Source of the DNA: Serratia nevei
Lineage (GTDB): Bacteria > Pseudomonadota > Gammaproteobacteria > Enterobacterales > Enterobacteriaceae
Assembly: GCF_024160145.1 (NCBI RefSeq)
Contig: NZ_JAMYWQ010000006.1
Location: forward strand, 1 to 64,000
DNA length: 64,000 bases
Direction: 5' to 3'
The notes beneath the pieces are model-generated. The model worked only from the letters and a program-made list of their open reading frames with translations. It had not been told where the DNA came from and did no database searches. Position 1 is the first letter of the stretch. Each line of letters opens with the position of its first letter. A program made the translations under genes and the position numbers. Below, piece by piece: positions 45,960 to 54,777 of this stretch.

Positions 45960-45995
45960 CAAGGTGCATCGCCGCGTCTGCGGCGGTGCGCCTTG
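45960..45995 (+). terminator. Hairpin after purF
   Basis: CAAGGTGCATCGCCGC pairs with GCGGCGGTGCGCCTTG, a 16-base stem with two or three mismatches and a 4-base loop. It has no strong U-run. It lies between purF and ubiX. Confidence 0.55.
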
Positions 45996-46072
45996 CTCCT
46001 GTGACTTGCTTATCCCTCGCCGTTGCGGCAAAGTCTGCCTGATCTTACTTTTTACGGCAGAGGCCATTTCCC

Positions 46073-46645
46073 ATGAAACGACTCATCATCGGCATTTCCG
46101 GTGCCAGCGGCGCCATCTACGGCGTGCGCCTGTTGCAGGTTTTGCGCGACGTCGCCGAGGTGGAAACCCATTTGGTGATGAGCAACGCGGCAAGACAGAC
46201 GCTGGCGCTGGAAACGCCGTACAGCCTGCGTGAAGTGCAGGCGCTGGCCGACGTGGTGCACGATGCGCGCGACATTGCCGCCGGTATCTCCTCCGGCTCC
46301 TTCAAAACCCTGGGTATGGCGATCCTGCCATGCTCGATCAAGACCCTGTCCGGCATCGTCAACAGCTACAGCGACGGGCTGCTGACCCGCGCCGCCGACG
46401 TGGTGCTCAAAGAGCGCCGCCGTTTGGTGCTGTGCGTGCGGGAAACGCCGCTGCATCTGGGGCACCTGCGGCTGATGACCCAGGCGGCGGAGATGGGGGC
46501 GGTGATCATGCCGCCGGTGCCGGCGTTTTACCACCAGCCGAAAAGCGTGCAAGACATCATCGATCAGACCGTCAATCGAGTGACTGACCAGTTTGATATC
46601 GAACTGCCGACCGACCTGTTCACCCGCTGGCAGGGTGCTAGTTAA
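46073..46645 (+). CDS. ubiX: Flavin prenyltransferase UbiX
   Basis: UbiX attaches a dimethylallyl group to FMN to make the prenylated cofactor for the decarboxylase UbiD in ubiquinone synthesis. The 190-residue flavoprotein shows IGISGASGAIYGVRLLQ at the N-terminus, SSGSFKTLGMAILPCSIKTL and LCVRETPLHLGHL. It sits between purF and hisJ as in E. coli. Confidence 0.96.
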   Translation: MKRLIIGISGASGAIYGVRLLQVLRDVAEVETHLVMSNAARQTLALETPYSLREVQALADVVHDARDIAAGISSGSFKTLGMAILPCSIKTLSGIVNSYSDGLLTRAADVVLKERRRLVLCVRETPLHLGHLRLMTQAAEMGAVIMPPVPAFYHQPKSVQDIIDQTVNRVTDQFDIELPTDLFTRWQGAS

Positions 46646-46774
46646 CAGTTTTATCCCTAAATTGGTACATTTGTGCAACACCGCACTGAATTGGGGCGGC
46701 GTATGCACCATAATGATCCCACTTCATCACGCTCACTGTTTCATGGCGCCGCCTCGTCGCGGCTGCCAGTGGCG

Positions 46775-46800
46775 CGGCCCCGACCGGCCGATTTAATTTT
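46775..46800 (+). terminator. Terminator-like hairpin downstream of ubiX
   Basis: CGGCC pairs with GGCCG around a 6-base loop and is followed by ATTTAATTTT. It lies about 130 bases after the ubiX stop and before the hisJ promoter. Confidence 0.55.
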
Positions 46801-46868
46801 GCGGTTATCGTCCCAGGAAACAGTATTGTGAAGGCCGGAGCCGTTCCCTCCGTCCGTAGCACCTAATG

Positions 46869-46884
46869 TGGCACGATTACTGCA
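46869..46884 (+). promoter_or_regulatory. Sigma-54 (RpoN) promoter of hisJQMP
   Basis: TGGCACGATTACTGCA matches the -24/-12 consensus TGGCACG-N4-TTGCA at all but one base. It keeps the required 10-base gap between GG and GC. The start point would fall about 55 bases before the hisJ ATG. Nitrogen control of argT and hisJ by NtrC and RpoN is established in Salmonella. Confidence 0.8.
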
Positions 46885-46948
46885 AATTGATTTGGTGGGG
46901 AAAGTAATGCCCGTAGTGGCATCAAAAAAATCAATTTGAGGGTAATTT

Positions 46949-47731
46949 ATGAAAAAGCGGGTTTTGATTTTGCCGTTAGTTCTGGCTTTGAGCGCCGCCA
47001 GCAGCGCCTTGGCCGCCATTCCTTCCACGCTGAAGATTGGCACCGATCCGACTTACGCACCGTTTGAATCCAAAAACGCCAAAGGCGAATTGGTCGGCTT
47101 TGACATCGATTTGGCCAAAGAGCTGTGCAAACGCATCAATACCCAATGCACCTTCGTGGAGAGCGACTTCGACGCGCTGATCCCATCCCTCAAGGCGAAG
47201 AAAATCGACGCCATCATCTCTTCGCTGTCCATCACTGAAAAACGCCAGCAGGAAATCGCCTTTACCGACAAGCTGTATGCCGCCAACGCGCGTCTGATCG
47301 CGCCGAAGGGCTCCAAACTGCTGCCGACCGCAGAATCGCTGAAAGGCAAGAGCGTGGGCGTGCTGCAGGGCACCACCCAGGAAGCTTACGCCAACGCCAT
47401 GTGGCAGCCGAAAGGGGTGACCGTGGTGCCTTACCAGAACCAGGATCTGGCTTATGCCGACCTGGCCTCCGGCCGTATCGACGCCGCCTTCCAGGATGAA
47501 GTGGCGGGCAGCGACGGCTTCCTGAAACAGCCGCCGGGCAAAGACTATGCGTTCGCCGGCGAATCGGTGAAGGATGACAAGTTCTTCGGCGTTGGTACCG
47601 GCATGGGGCTGCGCAAGGACGATACCGAGCTGAAAGCGGCGCTGGACAAGGCCTTCGCCGAGATGCGTAAAGACGGCACCTACGACAAATACGCGAAAAA
47701 GTACTTCGACTTTGACGTCTACGGCGGCTAA
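46949..47731 (+). CDS. hisJ: Histidine/lysine/arginine/ornithine periplasmic binding protein
   Basis: A 260-residue solute-binding protein with a signal peptide ([22 protein letters not shown]). The mature part begins [20 protein letters not shown], followed by [14 protein letters not shown] and a cysteine pair (about residues 60 and 67) as in HisJ and ArgT. Enteric bacteria often carry both argT and hisJ; here only one copy precedes hisQMP, so it may serve both ligand sets. I use hisJ, but argT is equally defensible. Confidence 0.9.
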   Translation: MKKRVLILPLVLALSAASSALAAIPSTLKIGTDPTYAPFESKNAKGELVGFDIDLAKELCKRINTQCTFVESDFDALIPSLKAKKIDAIISSLSITEKRQQEIAFTDKLYAANARLIAPKGSKLLPTAESLKGKSVGVLQGTTQEAYANAMWQPKGVTVVPYQNQDLAYADLASGRIDAAFQDEVAGSDGFLKQPPGKDYAFAGESVKDDKFFGVGTGMGLRKDDTELKAALDKAFAEMRKDGTYDKYAKKYFDFDVYGG

Positions 47732-47759
47732 TCCGCTTCCCGTTCCATGCTGTGACTGC

Positions 47760-47779
47760 GGGGCCGGTGCGCCGGCCCC
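47760..47779 (+). terminator. Intercistronic hairpin between hisJ and hisQ
   Basis: GGGGCCGG pairs perfectly with CCGGCCCC around TGCG. Without a U-run it probably protects the abundant binding-protein message and lowers permease expression, as is known for binding-protein operons. Confidence 0.6.
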
Positions 47780-47813
47780 GATGGTTCGGATCCTAGACCA
47801 CAGGGTGAAGTAG

Positions 47814-48500
47814 ATGCTGCAAGGCTATTCCCAACTGATTTTCGAGGGGGCTCTGGTGACGCTGGAGCTGGCCCTCAGTTCCGTGGTGCTGGCGGTGGCG
47901 ATCGGTCTGATCGGCGCCGGCGGCAAACTGTCTCATAACCCCTTTATCTCCGGTCTGTTCGGCGCCTATACCACGCTGATCCGCGGTGTGCCCGATCTGG
48001 TGCTGATGCTGCTGATCTTTTACGGTTTGCAGATCGCGTTGAACAACATCACTACGCTGCTGGGCTTCGCGCAGATCGATATCGATCCGCTCGGCGCCGG
48101 CATTATTACCCTCGGCTTTATCTACGGCGCTTATTTTACCGAGACCTTCCGCGGCGCCTATCTGGCGGTGCCGAAAGGGCAGATCGAGGCGGCGACGGCC
48201 TACGGCTTCAGCGGTGCGCAGATCTTCCGGCGCATTCTGTTCCCGGCGATGATGCGTTTCGCGCTGCCGGGCATCGGCAATAACTGGCAGGTGATCCTGA
48301 AGGCGACGGCGCTGGTGTCGATCCTCGGCCTGAACGACGTGGTGAAAGCCACACAGCTGGCGGGGAAAGGCACCTATCAGCCGTTCTTCTTCGCCATCGT
48401 GGCCGGCGTGGTATACCTGATCTTCACGACCGTTTCCAACGGCGTGCTGCTGTGGCTTGAACGGCGTTACTCACTGGGCGTCAAGAGGGCCGAACTATGA
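47814..48500 (+). CDS. hisQ: Histidine ABC transporter permease HisQ
   Basis: A 228-residue inner-membrane permease with about five hydrophobic segments, one half of the HisQM channel. It carries the EAA-type loop EAATAYGFSGAQIFRRILFP that docks on HisP. It overlaps hisM by 4 bases (ATGA). Confidence 0.95.
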   Translation: MLQGYSQLIFEGALVTLELALSSVVLAVAIGLIGAGGKLSHNPFISGLFGAYTTLIRGVPDLVLMLLIFYGLQIALNNITTLLGFAQIDIDPLGAGIITLGFIYGAYFTETFRGAYLAVPKGQIEAATAYGFSGAQIFRRILFPAMMRFALPGIGNNWQVILKATALVSILGLNDVVKATQLAGKGTYQPFFFAIVAGVVYLIFTTVSNGVLLWLERRYSLGVKRAEL

Positions 48501-49201
48501 TAGATATCCTGCAACAGTATTGGCAGTCGCTGCTGTGGAGCGACGGTTACCGCTTCACCGGCGTGGCGATCACGCTGTGGTTGCTGATCGCTTCGGTGGT
48601 GATGGGCGGGCTGCTGGCGATCCCGATGGCGGTGGCGCGCGTCTCCTCGATTCGCTGGGTGCGTTTCCCGGTGTGGCTCTACACCTATGTGTTTCGCGGC
48701 ACGCCACTGTACGTGCAGCTGCTGGTGTTCTACTCCGGCATGTACAGCCTCGAGATCGTGCGCGGCAGCGAGTTTCTCAATGCGTTTTTCCGCAGCGGGC
48801 TCAATTGCACCATCCTGGCGCTGACGCTCAACACCTGCGCCTATACCACCGAGATCTTCGCCGGGGCGATCCGCTCGGTGCCGCACGGTGAAATCGAAGC
48901 CGCCAACGCCTATGGTTTTTCGCGCTTCAAGATGTATCGCTGCATCATTTTGCCTTCGGCGCTGCGCACCGCACTGCCGGCTTACAGCAACGAAGTGATC
49001 CTGATGCTGCACTCTACCGCACTGGCGTTTACCGCCACCGTGCCGGATCTGCTGAAGATCGCGCGCGACATCAACGCCGCGACCTATCAGCCGTTCTACG
49101 CCTTCGGCATTGCGGCGGTGCTGTACCTGATCATCTCCTACGTGTTAATCAGCCTGTTCCGCAAAGCTGAAAGACGCTGGATGGCACACGTTAGTCACTG
49201 A
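48497..49201 (+). CDS. hisM: Histidine ABC transporter permease HisM
   Basis: A 234-residue partner permease with about five hydrophobic segments and the EAA loop EIEAANAYGFSRFKMYRCII. It starts inside the hisQ stop, giving translational coupling, and is followed by hisP after 21 bases. Confidence 0.95.
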   Translation: MIDILQQYWQSLLWSDGYRFTGVAITLWLLIASVVMGGLLAIPMAVARVSSIRWVRFPVWLYTYVFRGTPLYVQLLVFYSGMYSLEIVRGSEFLNAFFRSGLNCTILALTLNTCAYTTEIFAGAIRSVPHGEIEAANAYGFSRFKMYRCIILPSALRTALPAYSNEVILMLHSTALAFTATVPDLLKIARDINAATYQPFYAFGIAAVLYLIISYVLISLFRKAERRWMAHVSH

Positions 49202-49222
49202 TAAATGACGGGAAGAAAAACC

Positions 49223-49996
49223 ATGCCTGAAAATAAATTAGCCGTCACGGAACTGCATAAACGCTATGGCGACCACGAAGTGCTGAAGGGCGTCTCGCTG
49301 GCGGCCAACGCCGGGGATGTGATCAGCATCATCGGCTCCTCCGGCTCCGGCAAAAGCACCTTTCTGCGCTGCATCAACTTCCTCGAGAAGCCGAGCGAAG
49401 GCTCGATCAGCCTGAACAACGAAGACATTCGCATGGTGCGCGACAAAGACGGCCAGCTGAAGGTGTTCGACAAGAAGCAGCTGCAACTGCTGCGCACCCG
49501 CCTGACCATGGTGTTCCAGCATTTCAATCTGTGGAGCCACATGACGGTGCTCGAGAACGTGATGGAGGCGCCGGTGCAGGTGCTGGGGCTGAGCAAGGCC
49601 GAAGCGCACGAGCGCGCGGTGCGCTATCTGGACAAAGTGGGCATCGATGAGCGGGCGCGTGGCAAATACCCGGTGCATCTGTCGGGCGGCCAGCAGCAGC
49701 GCGTTTCTATCGCCCGCGCGTTGGCGATGGAGCCGGAAGTGTTGCTGTTTGACGAACCGACGTCGGCGCTGGATCCCGAGCTGGTGGGCGAGGTGCTGCG
49801 CATCATGCAGAAGCTGGCGGAGGAGGGGAAAACCATGGTGGTGGTGACGCATGAAATGGAGTTTGCACGCCACGTTTCCAACCACGTGATCTTCCTGCAC
49901 AAAGGGTTGATTGAAGAGCAGGGGCCGCCGGCCGAGCTGTTCGGCAACCCCAAAAGCCCGCGCCTGCAGCAGTTCCTGTCCGGTGCGTTGAAGTAA
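49223..49996 (+). CDS. hisP: Histidine ABC transporter ATP-binding protein HisP
   Basis: The ATPase of the histidine transporter has Walker A GSSGSGKST, a Q-loop in VFQHFNLWSHMTVLENV, signature LSGGQQQRVSIARAL, Walker B VLLFDEPTSALDP and the switch histidine in VVTHEMEF. The ATG at 49223 gives 257 residues (MPENKLAVTELHKRYG) like E. coli HisP; an ATG at 49205 would add six residues. Confidence 0.97.
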   Translation: MPENKLAVTELHKRYGDHEVLKGVSLAANAGDVISIIGSSGSGKSTFLRCINFLEKPSEGSISLNNEDIRMVRDKDGQLKVFDKKQLQLLRTRLTMVFQHFNLWSHMTVLENVMEAPVQVLGLSKAEAHERAVRYLDKVGIDERARGKYPVHLSGGQQQRVSIARALAMEPEVLLFDEPTSALDPELVGEVLRIMQKLAEEGKTMVVVTHEMEFARHVSNHVIFLHKGLIEEQGPPAELFGNPKSPRLQQFLSGALK

Positions 49997-50002
49997 CTGC
50001 AG

Positions 50003-50026
50003 ATCAGCGGGCTGCGGCCCGCTGAT
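50003..50026. terminator. Bidirectional hairpin between hisP and yfcH
   Basis: ATCAGCGGGC pairs perfectly with GCCCGCTGAT around TGCG. It starts 7 bases after the hisP stop and overlaps the last codons of convergent yfcH. Confidence 0.6.
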
Positions 50027-50918
50027 TGAGAACGTCATCCAACGCCTGTTCCAGTTCCAGATAGCGGAAGTGGAAGCCAGCCTGCTCCAGCCGCTTCGGC
50101 ACCGCCCGCTGGCCGCCGAGCACCAGCACCGCCGCTTCCCCCATCAACAAACGCATCACGAACGCCGGCACCCGCAGAAACGCCGGGCGATCGAGCACGT
50201 TGGCCAATTGGGCGGCGAACTGCTCGTTATGCACCGGATAGGGAGCGACCATGTTGAACGGGCCGGTCAGAGTGGTGTGATCCAGCAGATAAATAATGCC
50301 GTTGACCATGTCTTCGAGATGGATCCACGGCAGGTATTGGCGGCCGTCGCCGATCGGGCCGCCCAGGCCGAAACGGAACGGCGGCAGCATTTTGGCCAGC
50401 GCGCCACCCTGTGGCGCCAGCACCACGCCGGTGCGCAGCAGGCAGACGCGGGTGGCGTCGCTCTGCGCCTGCAGCGCCAGCGCTTCCCAGCGTTGGCACA
50501 GCCGGTGGGTGAATTCGTCGTGTGGCGGCTCCTCTTCGGTCACCACCGCCTGGCCCTGATCGCCGTAGTAACCGACGGCGGAACCGGAAATCAGCACGCC
50601 GGGCGGCGCGTTGCCGGCCTTGATAAGCTGCGCCAGCCGTTCGGTCAGATCCCAGCGGCTGCGGCACAGCCGCTCTTTCTGCTGCGTGCTCCAGCGCTTG
50701 TCGGCGATAGGTTCGCCGGCCAGGTTGATCACCGCGTCGAATTCGTCCAGCGATTGCCGGTCGTCCAGCGTTTGCCAATAGCTCGGGCGGTCGCCCAGCC
50801 TGGCTCGGGCTCGCCGCTCGTCGCGGGTCAGCACTGTAATGTGGTGAGAAAGTTCCAGCAGCTTCTCCGTCAGGCTGCTGCCTATCAATCCCGTTGCGCC
50901 GGTGATCAGGATCCGCAT
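50004..50918 (-). CDS. yfcH: TIGR01777-type NAD(P)-dependent epimerase YfcH
   Basis: A 304-residue extended short-chain dehydrogenase with the nucleotide-binding motif [13 protein letters not shown]. It has [25 protein letters not shown] (active-site Tyr in GYYG) and a C-terminal DUF1731-type part ([14 protein letters not shown]-like [19 protein letters not shown]). The biochemical role is unknown. It is followed on the same strand by nothing and preceded by folX. Confidence 0.92.
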   Translation of the reverse strand: MRILITGATGLIGSSLTEKLLELSHHITVLTRDERRARARLGDRPSYWQTLDDRQSLDEFDAVINLAGEPIADKRWSTQQKERLCRSRWDLTERLAQLIKAGNAPPGVLISGSAVGYYGDQGQAVVTEEEPPHDEFTHRLCQRWEALALQAQSDATRVCLLRTGVVLAPQGGALAKMLPPFRFGLGGPIGDGRQYLPWIHLEDMVNGIIYLLDHTTLTGPFNMVAPYPVHNEQFAAQLANVLDRPAFLRVPAFVMRLLMGEAAVLVLGGQRAVPKRLEQAGFHFRYLELEQALDDVLNQRAAAR

Positions 50919-50934
50919 GGTCGACCTCCCTGAG

Positions 50935-51306
50935 TTAGTCCCGGCGGTAGCTCATGGTCATGGAAACCGAATCGGCGTAGCGCAGGGCCAGAAGTTTATC
51001 TATCTCCACTTCAGCATAGGTCACCCAGGCGTGTTCTTTTACGATATCGAGCACATCCTGCGTTAATTTTTCCAGCAGCGCGAAACGGTTATCTTCCACA
51101 TGGCGGATGATCGCTTTGGTGATGGTGCGGTAGTTGAGCGCGTCGGCGATGTCTTCGCTGTTGCGCGCCTTGTCCGCCGGGTAGTGGATCACCACGTTGA
51201 TCAGGACGTCCTGCCGGTTGTTGATTTCCTCTTCCTTGATACCGATGAACGTGCGCAACCGCAGATTTTTAATGCGAATAACGGCGTCGGGTTGACTGAA
51301 AGACAT
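50935..51306 (-). CDS. folX: Dihydroneopterin triphosphate 2'-epimerase FolX
   Basis: A 123-residue member of the FolB/FolX tunnelling fold that epimerises dihydroneopterin triphosphate to the monapterin form. The sequence [20 protein letters not shown] and [11 protein letters not shown] are almost those of E. coli FolX. A GGAGAATC precedes the ATG. It lies 16 bases upstream of yfcH and is likely cotranscribed. Confidence 0.95.
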   Translation of the reverse strand: MSFSQPDAVIRIKNLRLRTFIGIKEEEINNRQDVLINVVIHYPADKARNSEDIADALNYRTITKAIIRHVEDNRFALLEKLTQDVLDIVKEHAWVTYAEVEIDKLLALRYADSVSMTMSYRRD

Positions 51307-51417
51307 CAGAGATTCTCCATAGGTCTGATTATTGGCGTTCAGAATACACGGAAAGTAGGGAAATGATAACGCAGGGACGATGTGACTCCCCGGCCGGCGG
51401 GGAGTCGGGGGACGCGC

Positions 51418-52047
51418 TTAACCCTGTTCGGCCAGCTTGTAGGCGCGCTCGGTCGCCGGGCGGTTGCTGATGCGCTCGAACCAGTTGCGCACCGCCGGGT
51501 AATCCGCCAGATCGATGCGCTGGCGCGGATGCGACACCACCCACGGGTAAGTGGCGATATCGGCGATGCTGTAGTTGTCGCCGCCCAGGTAGGGGTGTTT
51601 TTGCAGTTCGGCTTCCAGCACGCCGTACAGCCGTTTGGTTTCCAGCTGGTAGCGCTCGATGGCGTAAGGCACCGGCTGCGGCGCGTAGTGGTTGAAGTGG
51701 TGATTCTGCCCGAGCATTGGCCCGAACCCGGCCACCTGCCAGAACAGCCACTGCAGGGTGGCGGCGCGTTCGCGCAGGCCCTTGCTCAGCAGCTTGCCGG
51801 TTTTCTCCGCCAGATACAGCAGGATTTCCCCGGACTCGAACAGGCTGATTGGCGTGCCGCCGTCCACCGGTTGCTGATCGACGATCGCCGGGATTTTGTT
51901 GTTGGGAGAAATGCTCAGAAAGTCCGGTTTGAACTGCTCGCCGGCGCTGATGTTTACGCGATGGATACGGTAGGGTAAGCCGACCTCTTCCAAAAACAAG
52001 GTGATCTTGTGACCATTGGGAGTAGGCGCGTAATACAGGTCAATCAT
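51418..52047 (-). CDS. yfcG: Glutathione S-transferase-like disulfide reductase YfcG
   Basis: A 209-residue Nu-class GST homologue with an N-terminal thioredoxin-like domain (MIDLYYAPTPNGHKITLFLE; NNKIPAIVD and FESGEILLYLAE bind glutathione) and a helical C-terminal domain (PYLGGDNYSIADIATYPWV). The E. coli enzyme reduces disulfides using bound glutathione and threonine/asparagine chemistry rather than cysteine. It is slightly shorter than E. coli YfcG. GGAGG precedes the ATG. Confidence 0.93.
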   Translation of the reverse strand: MIDLYYAPTPNGHKITLFLEEVGLPYRIHRVNISAGEQFKPDFLSISPNNKIPAIVDQQPVDGGTPISLFESGEILLYLAEKTGKLLSKGLRERAATLQWLFWQVAGFGPMLGQNHHFNHYAPQPVPYAIERYQLETKRLYGVLEAELQKHPYLGGDNYSIADIATYPWVVSHPRQRIDLADYPAVRNWFERISNRPATERAYKLAEQG

Positions 52048-52281
52048 ATTGCCTCCTGCGGTAAGGTGATCTGTAATTCATTACACGTTGCTGCGGTCTT
52101 CGCCGCGCACAAAGGTATATCAAAGATCCAACAATAGCAGCTAAGGATAGCAGGCTATGTGGGATTCGTCCGATGCTATCTGCGCGGCGGAGGTCACAAT
52201 TATTCATCTGTGCGGGCGGCGGTTTGCCGCACGGCGCCGGCGCGGTAAAATGGCGCTTATTTCCCTAGATAGGACAAGGTT

Positions 52282-52833
52282 ATGAAGCTGATGTTCGCCT
52301 CGGATATCCACGGATCGCTGCCGGCAACCGAACGCGTGCTGGAAAGGTTCGAACAAAACGGCGCCGACTGGTTGATTCTTCTGGGCGATTTGCTGAATCA
52401 CGGCCCGCGCAACGCGCTGCCGGCCGGCTATCAGCCCGCCCGGGTTGCCGAACGATTGAACCGCTATAGCGACAAGATCATCGCCGTTCGCGGCAATTGC
52501 GACAGTGAGGTCGATCAGATGCTGCTGACGTTTCCCATCGAAGTGCCCTGGCAACAGGTTTTACTGCAAAAAAGACGATTGTTTTTGACCCACGGTCACC
52601 TTTATCATCCCTCGGCACTGCCGCCGTTATCCCGCGGTGACGTCCTGGCCTACGGCCATACGCATCTGCCGCAGGCAGAGCGGCAGGGGGAGATCTATTG
52701 CTTCAATCCAGGCTCGGTCAGCATCCCGAAAGGGGGCTTTCCGGCCAGCTACGGCATGTTGGATCGGGACACTTTGCGCGTGCTGACGCTCGACGCCGGC
52801 AAGGTCGTCGTGGAGGTGGCGTTAACACGCTAA
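52282..52833 (+). CDS. yfcE: Metallophosphodiesterase YfcE
   Basis: A 183-residue binuclear-metal phosphodiesterase of the MJ0936/YfcE group. Metal-binding motifs are ASDIHGS, LGDLLNHGPRN, RGNCDSEVD, LTHGHLY and GHTHLPQ, all intact. The E. coli enzyme hydrolyses artificial phosphodiesters; the physiological substrate is unknown. It is followed by yfcD. Confidence 0.94.
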   Translation: MKLMFASDIHGSLPATERVLERFEQNGADWLILLGDLLNHGPRNALPAGYQPARVAERLNRYSDKIIAVRGNCDSEVDQMLLTFPIEVPWQQVLLQKRRLFLTHGHLYHPSALPPLSRGDVLAYGHTHLPQAERQGEIYCFNPGSVSIPKGGFPASYGMLDRDTLRVLTLDAGKVVVEVALTR

Positions 52834-52932
52834 ACGCACTAATTTATACACACACAATAAAAATCTTTGAAAAACACTCATTGATTAACCAGCGCGCGGG
52901 ATGCATCGCGCCAAAATAGAAGGTTTTAGAGG

Positions 52933-53478
52933 ATGGCGGAACAGGGTCAGGCTGCAGATACCGAATGGGTTGATATCGTCGACGAGCAAAACGAGGTGAT
53001 CGCGCAATCCAGTCGTCAACAGATGCGGGCGGAGCGGCTGCGCCATCGTGCTACCTATATTGTGGTGCATGATGGGATGGGAAAAATTCTGGTGCAGCGT
53101 CGCACCGAGATCAAGGACTTCTACCCGGGCTGGTTGGACGCGACGGCAGGTGGCGTAGTGCAAAGCGGTGAAAACGTGCTGGATTCGGCGCGCCGTGAGG
53201 CGGAAGAAGAGCTGGGCATTGCCGGCGTGCCTTTCGCCGAACACGGTCTGTTCTACTTCGAAGAAGAGCAGTGCCGGGTGTGGGGCGCGCTGTTCAGCTG
53301 CGTATCGCACGGCCCGTTCGCGCTGCAGGAAGAAGAAGTGGTGGAAGTGTGCTGGCTGACGCCGGAAGAGATCACCGCCCGCTGCGACGAGTTTACCCCG
53401 GATTCGCTGAAGGCGCTGTCGCTGTGGCTGACGCGTAACAACGAACAGGATTACGGTAAGCCGCTCGACAGCCAGTGA
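52933..53478 (+). CDS. yfcD: NUDIX hydrolase YfcD
   Basis: A 181-residue NUDIX protein with a complete Nudix box (GGVVQSGE through REAEEELGI, about residues 74-97) and an N-terminal part typical of the IPP-isomerase-like subgroup ([20 protein letters not shown]). The substrate is unknown. A strong terminator follows its stop. Confidence 0.93.
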   Translation: MAEQGQAADTEWVDIVDEQNEVIAQSSRQQMRAERLRHRATYIVVHDGMGKILVQRRTEIKDFYPGWLDATAGGVVQSGENVLDSARREAEEELGIAGVPFAEHGLFYFEEEQCRVWGALFSCVSHGPFALQEEEVVEVCWLTPEEITARCDEFTPDSLKALSLWLTRNNEQDYGKPLDSQ

Positions 53479-53494
53479 GACGTCAACGCGTGAG

Positions 53495-53521
53495 AAAGCC
53501 GGTCATCGACCGGCTTTTTTT
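53495..53521. terminator. Terminator between yfcD and the LacI-family gene
   Basis: AAAGCCGGTC pairs with GACCGGCTTT around ATC, with a T-run on the plus strand and matching A-run on the left. It serves both convergent genes. Confidence 0.9.
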
Positions 53522-53532
53522 ATGGCGCGGAT

Positions 53533-54552
53533 TCAGCAGCTGTCGCGGCGGCACAGCGTGGCGGGCAGGGAGCCTGCCGGCAGCCAGGGCTGCTCGTTCA
53601 GCCGCGCCAGCAGCGCCTGGCCGGCCTGAATGCCGATATCGCGATGCGGGATGGTCATGGTGGTCAGCGGCGGCTGGCACACCCGGCTGAACTCGCTGTT
53701 GCCGAACCCCACCACCGCCAGATTGTCCGGCACCTTGATGCGCCGCCGCTGGCATTCATACAGCGCGCCGCCGGCCAGTTCGTCCGAGGCGCACACCAAT
53801 GCGTCCAGCTCCGGCCAGGCCAGCAGGAATTCCGGCAGCTGCTGCGCGCCGGTGCTGAAGCTGGCGGGCTGCGCGGCGTTGATCACCCGATGCGGCGACA
53901 TATGGTTGCGCAGCAGCGCCTTGTGCCAGCCCTGCAGGTGCTGCTGGAAAATCCACTGTTCCTGGTTGGCGCACAGCAGCCCGATGTTCTGATAGCCGCT
54001 GGCGATCACCGTTTGCGTCAGTTGATACATGGCCGCCACGTAGTCAATGCCGATGCTCATGTCGATCGGATCGGCGCGCACGGCGCCGATCTCCACCACC
54101 GGAATGTTGGCGGCGATCAGCGCGTTGCGGGTGTTTTGTGAATGCTCGACGCTGAGCAGCACCGCCGCCGCCAGGTTGTAAGAGAGCAGGGTCTCCAGCA
54201 GCTTTTCTTCGCGTTCCAGATGGTGCTGCGACTCCGCCAGCATGATGTGATAGCCGGCCGGTTGCAGCACTTTCTGCAGGCCGGCGAACATCTCGGCGCA
54301 GCCGGATTCGGACAGGCTGGGCACCACCATGGCGATAGTGTAGGACGAGGCCGACGCCAGCGAACTGGCGGCCAGGTTGGGCAGATACCCCAGCTCGCTT
54401 ACCGCGGCTTCAATCTTCTCGCGCAGTTTGTCTGAAACCTGCTCCGGCGTGCGCAGCGCGCGCGACACCGTCATGGTGCCGACGCCCGCCAGCTGCGCTA
54501 CGTCAGCCAACGTCACCCTGCCCGTGCTGCGGCGTTTTTTACCGATCGACAT
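53533..54552 (-). CDS. LacI-family repressor of the adjacent PTS/transketolase operon
   Basis: A 339-residue repressor with the N-terminal HTH and hinge (LADVAQLAGVGTMTVSRAL, LGYLPNLAASSLAS) and a periplasmic-binding-protein-like effector domain. The GntR/IdnR-like basic start (MSIGKKRRSTGRVT) precedes the HTH. It is divergent from the PTS operon; palindromic operators of LacI type lie in the shared intergenic region. The effector is likely the phosphorylated or free sugar carried by the PTS. Confidence 0.87.
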   Translation of the reverse strand: MSIGKKRRSTGRVTLADVAQLAGVGTMTVSRALRTPEQVSDKLREKIEAAVSELGYLPNLAASSLASASSYTIAMVVPSLSESGCAEMFAGLQKVLQPAGYHIMLAESQHHLEREEKLLETLLSYNLAAAVLLSVEHSQNTRNALIAANIPVVEIGAVRADPIDMSIGIDYVAAMYQLTQTVIASGYQNIGLLCANQEQWIFQQHLQGWHKALLRNHMSPHRVINAAQPASFSTGAQQLPEFLLAWPELDALVCASDELAGGALYECQRRRIKVPDNLAVVGFGNSEFSRVCQPPLTTMTIPHRDIGIQAGQALLARLNEQPWLPAGSLPATLCRRDSC

Positions 54553-54711
54553 GCCTAATCCCGACTGAAATGCGCGCGCGGCGCATAAAAATGGTGAGGG
54601 CGGGAAGCCGGCGGCGCGGCTTCGACGATCCCCGTATGCGGCACATTCTACCCCGTTAGCCGAAAGAGCGAGAAAAAATTGTGGTTAACGCCATGCCGCG
54701 GCGCGTCGTTT

Positions 54712-54725
54712 TGATAGCGCTATCA
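54712..54725. promoter_or_regulatory. LacI-family operator O1
   Basis: TGATAGCGCTATCA is a perfect 14-base palindrome with the central CG typical of LacI/GalR operators. It lies 160 bases from the repressor start and 138 bases from the IIA start. Confidence 0.75.
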
Positions 54726-54747
54726 CAGATCTGCATGATAGCGTTTT

Positions 54748-54759
54748 GGTAGCGCTATC
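54748..54759. promoter_or_regulatory. LacI-family operator O2
   Basis: GGTAGCGCTATC carries the same TAGCGCTA core as O1, with centres 35 bases apart. A single half-site (GATAGCG, 54737-54743) lies between them. Paired operators suggest cooperative binding. Confidence 0.65.
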
Positions 54760-54761
54760 TT

Positions 54762-54777
54762 TGTGATATCCATCACT
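54762..54777 (+). promoter_or_regulatory. CRP-like site of the PTS operon
   Basis: TGTGATATCCATCACT matches the CRP consensus at all but the last base and immediately follows operator O2. Glucose repression of a PTS operon is expected. Confidence 0.6.

Larger units (their letters stand above)
46646..46948. other. ubiX-hisJ intergenic region
   Basis: These 303 bases contain a terminator-like hairpin for ubiX (46775-46800), a sigma-54 promoter match (46869-46884) and a half-site resembling NtrC binding sequences (TGCACCA, 46704-46710). A 27-codon frame at 46713 with clustered His codons runs through the terminator and has no ribosome binding site, so I do not call it. Confidence 0.6.

Noticed and set aside
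46713-46796. A 27-codon frame with three His codons of four (HHAH) upstream of the histidine transporter genes, suggestive of a his-type leader peptide
   Set aside because: It has no ribosome binding site, runs straight through the terminator-like hairpin and lies upstream of the sigma-54 promoter, so the main hisJ transcript would not contain it.
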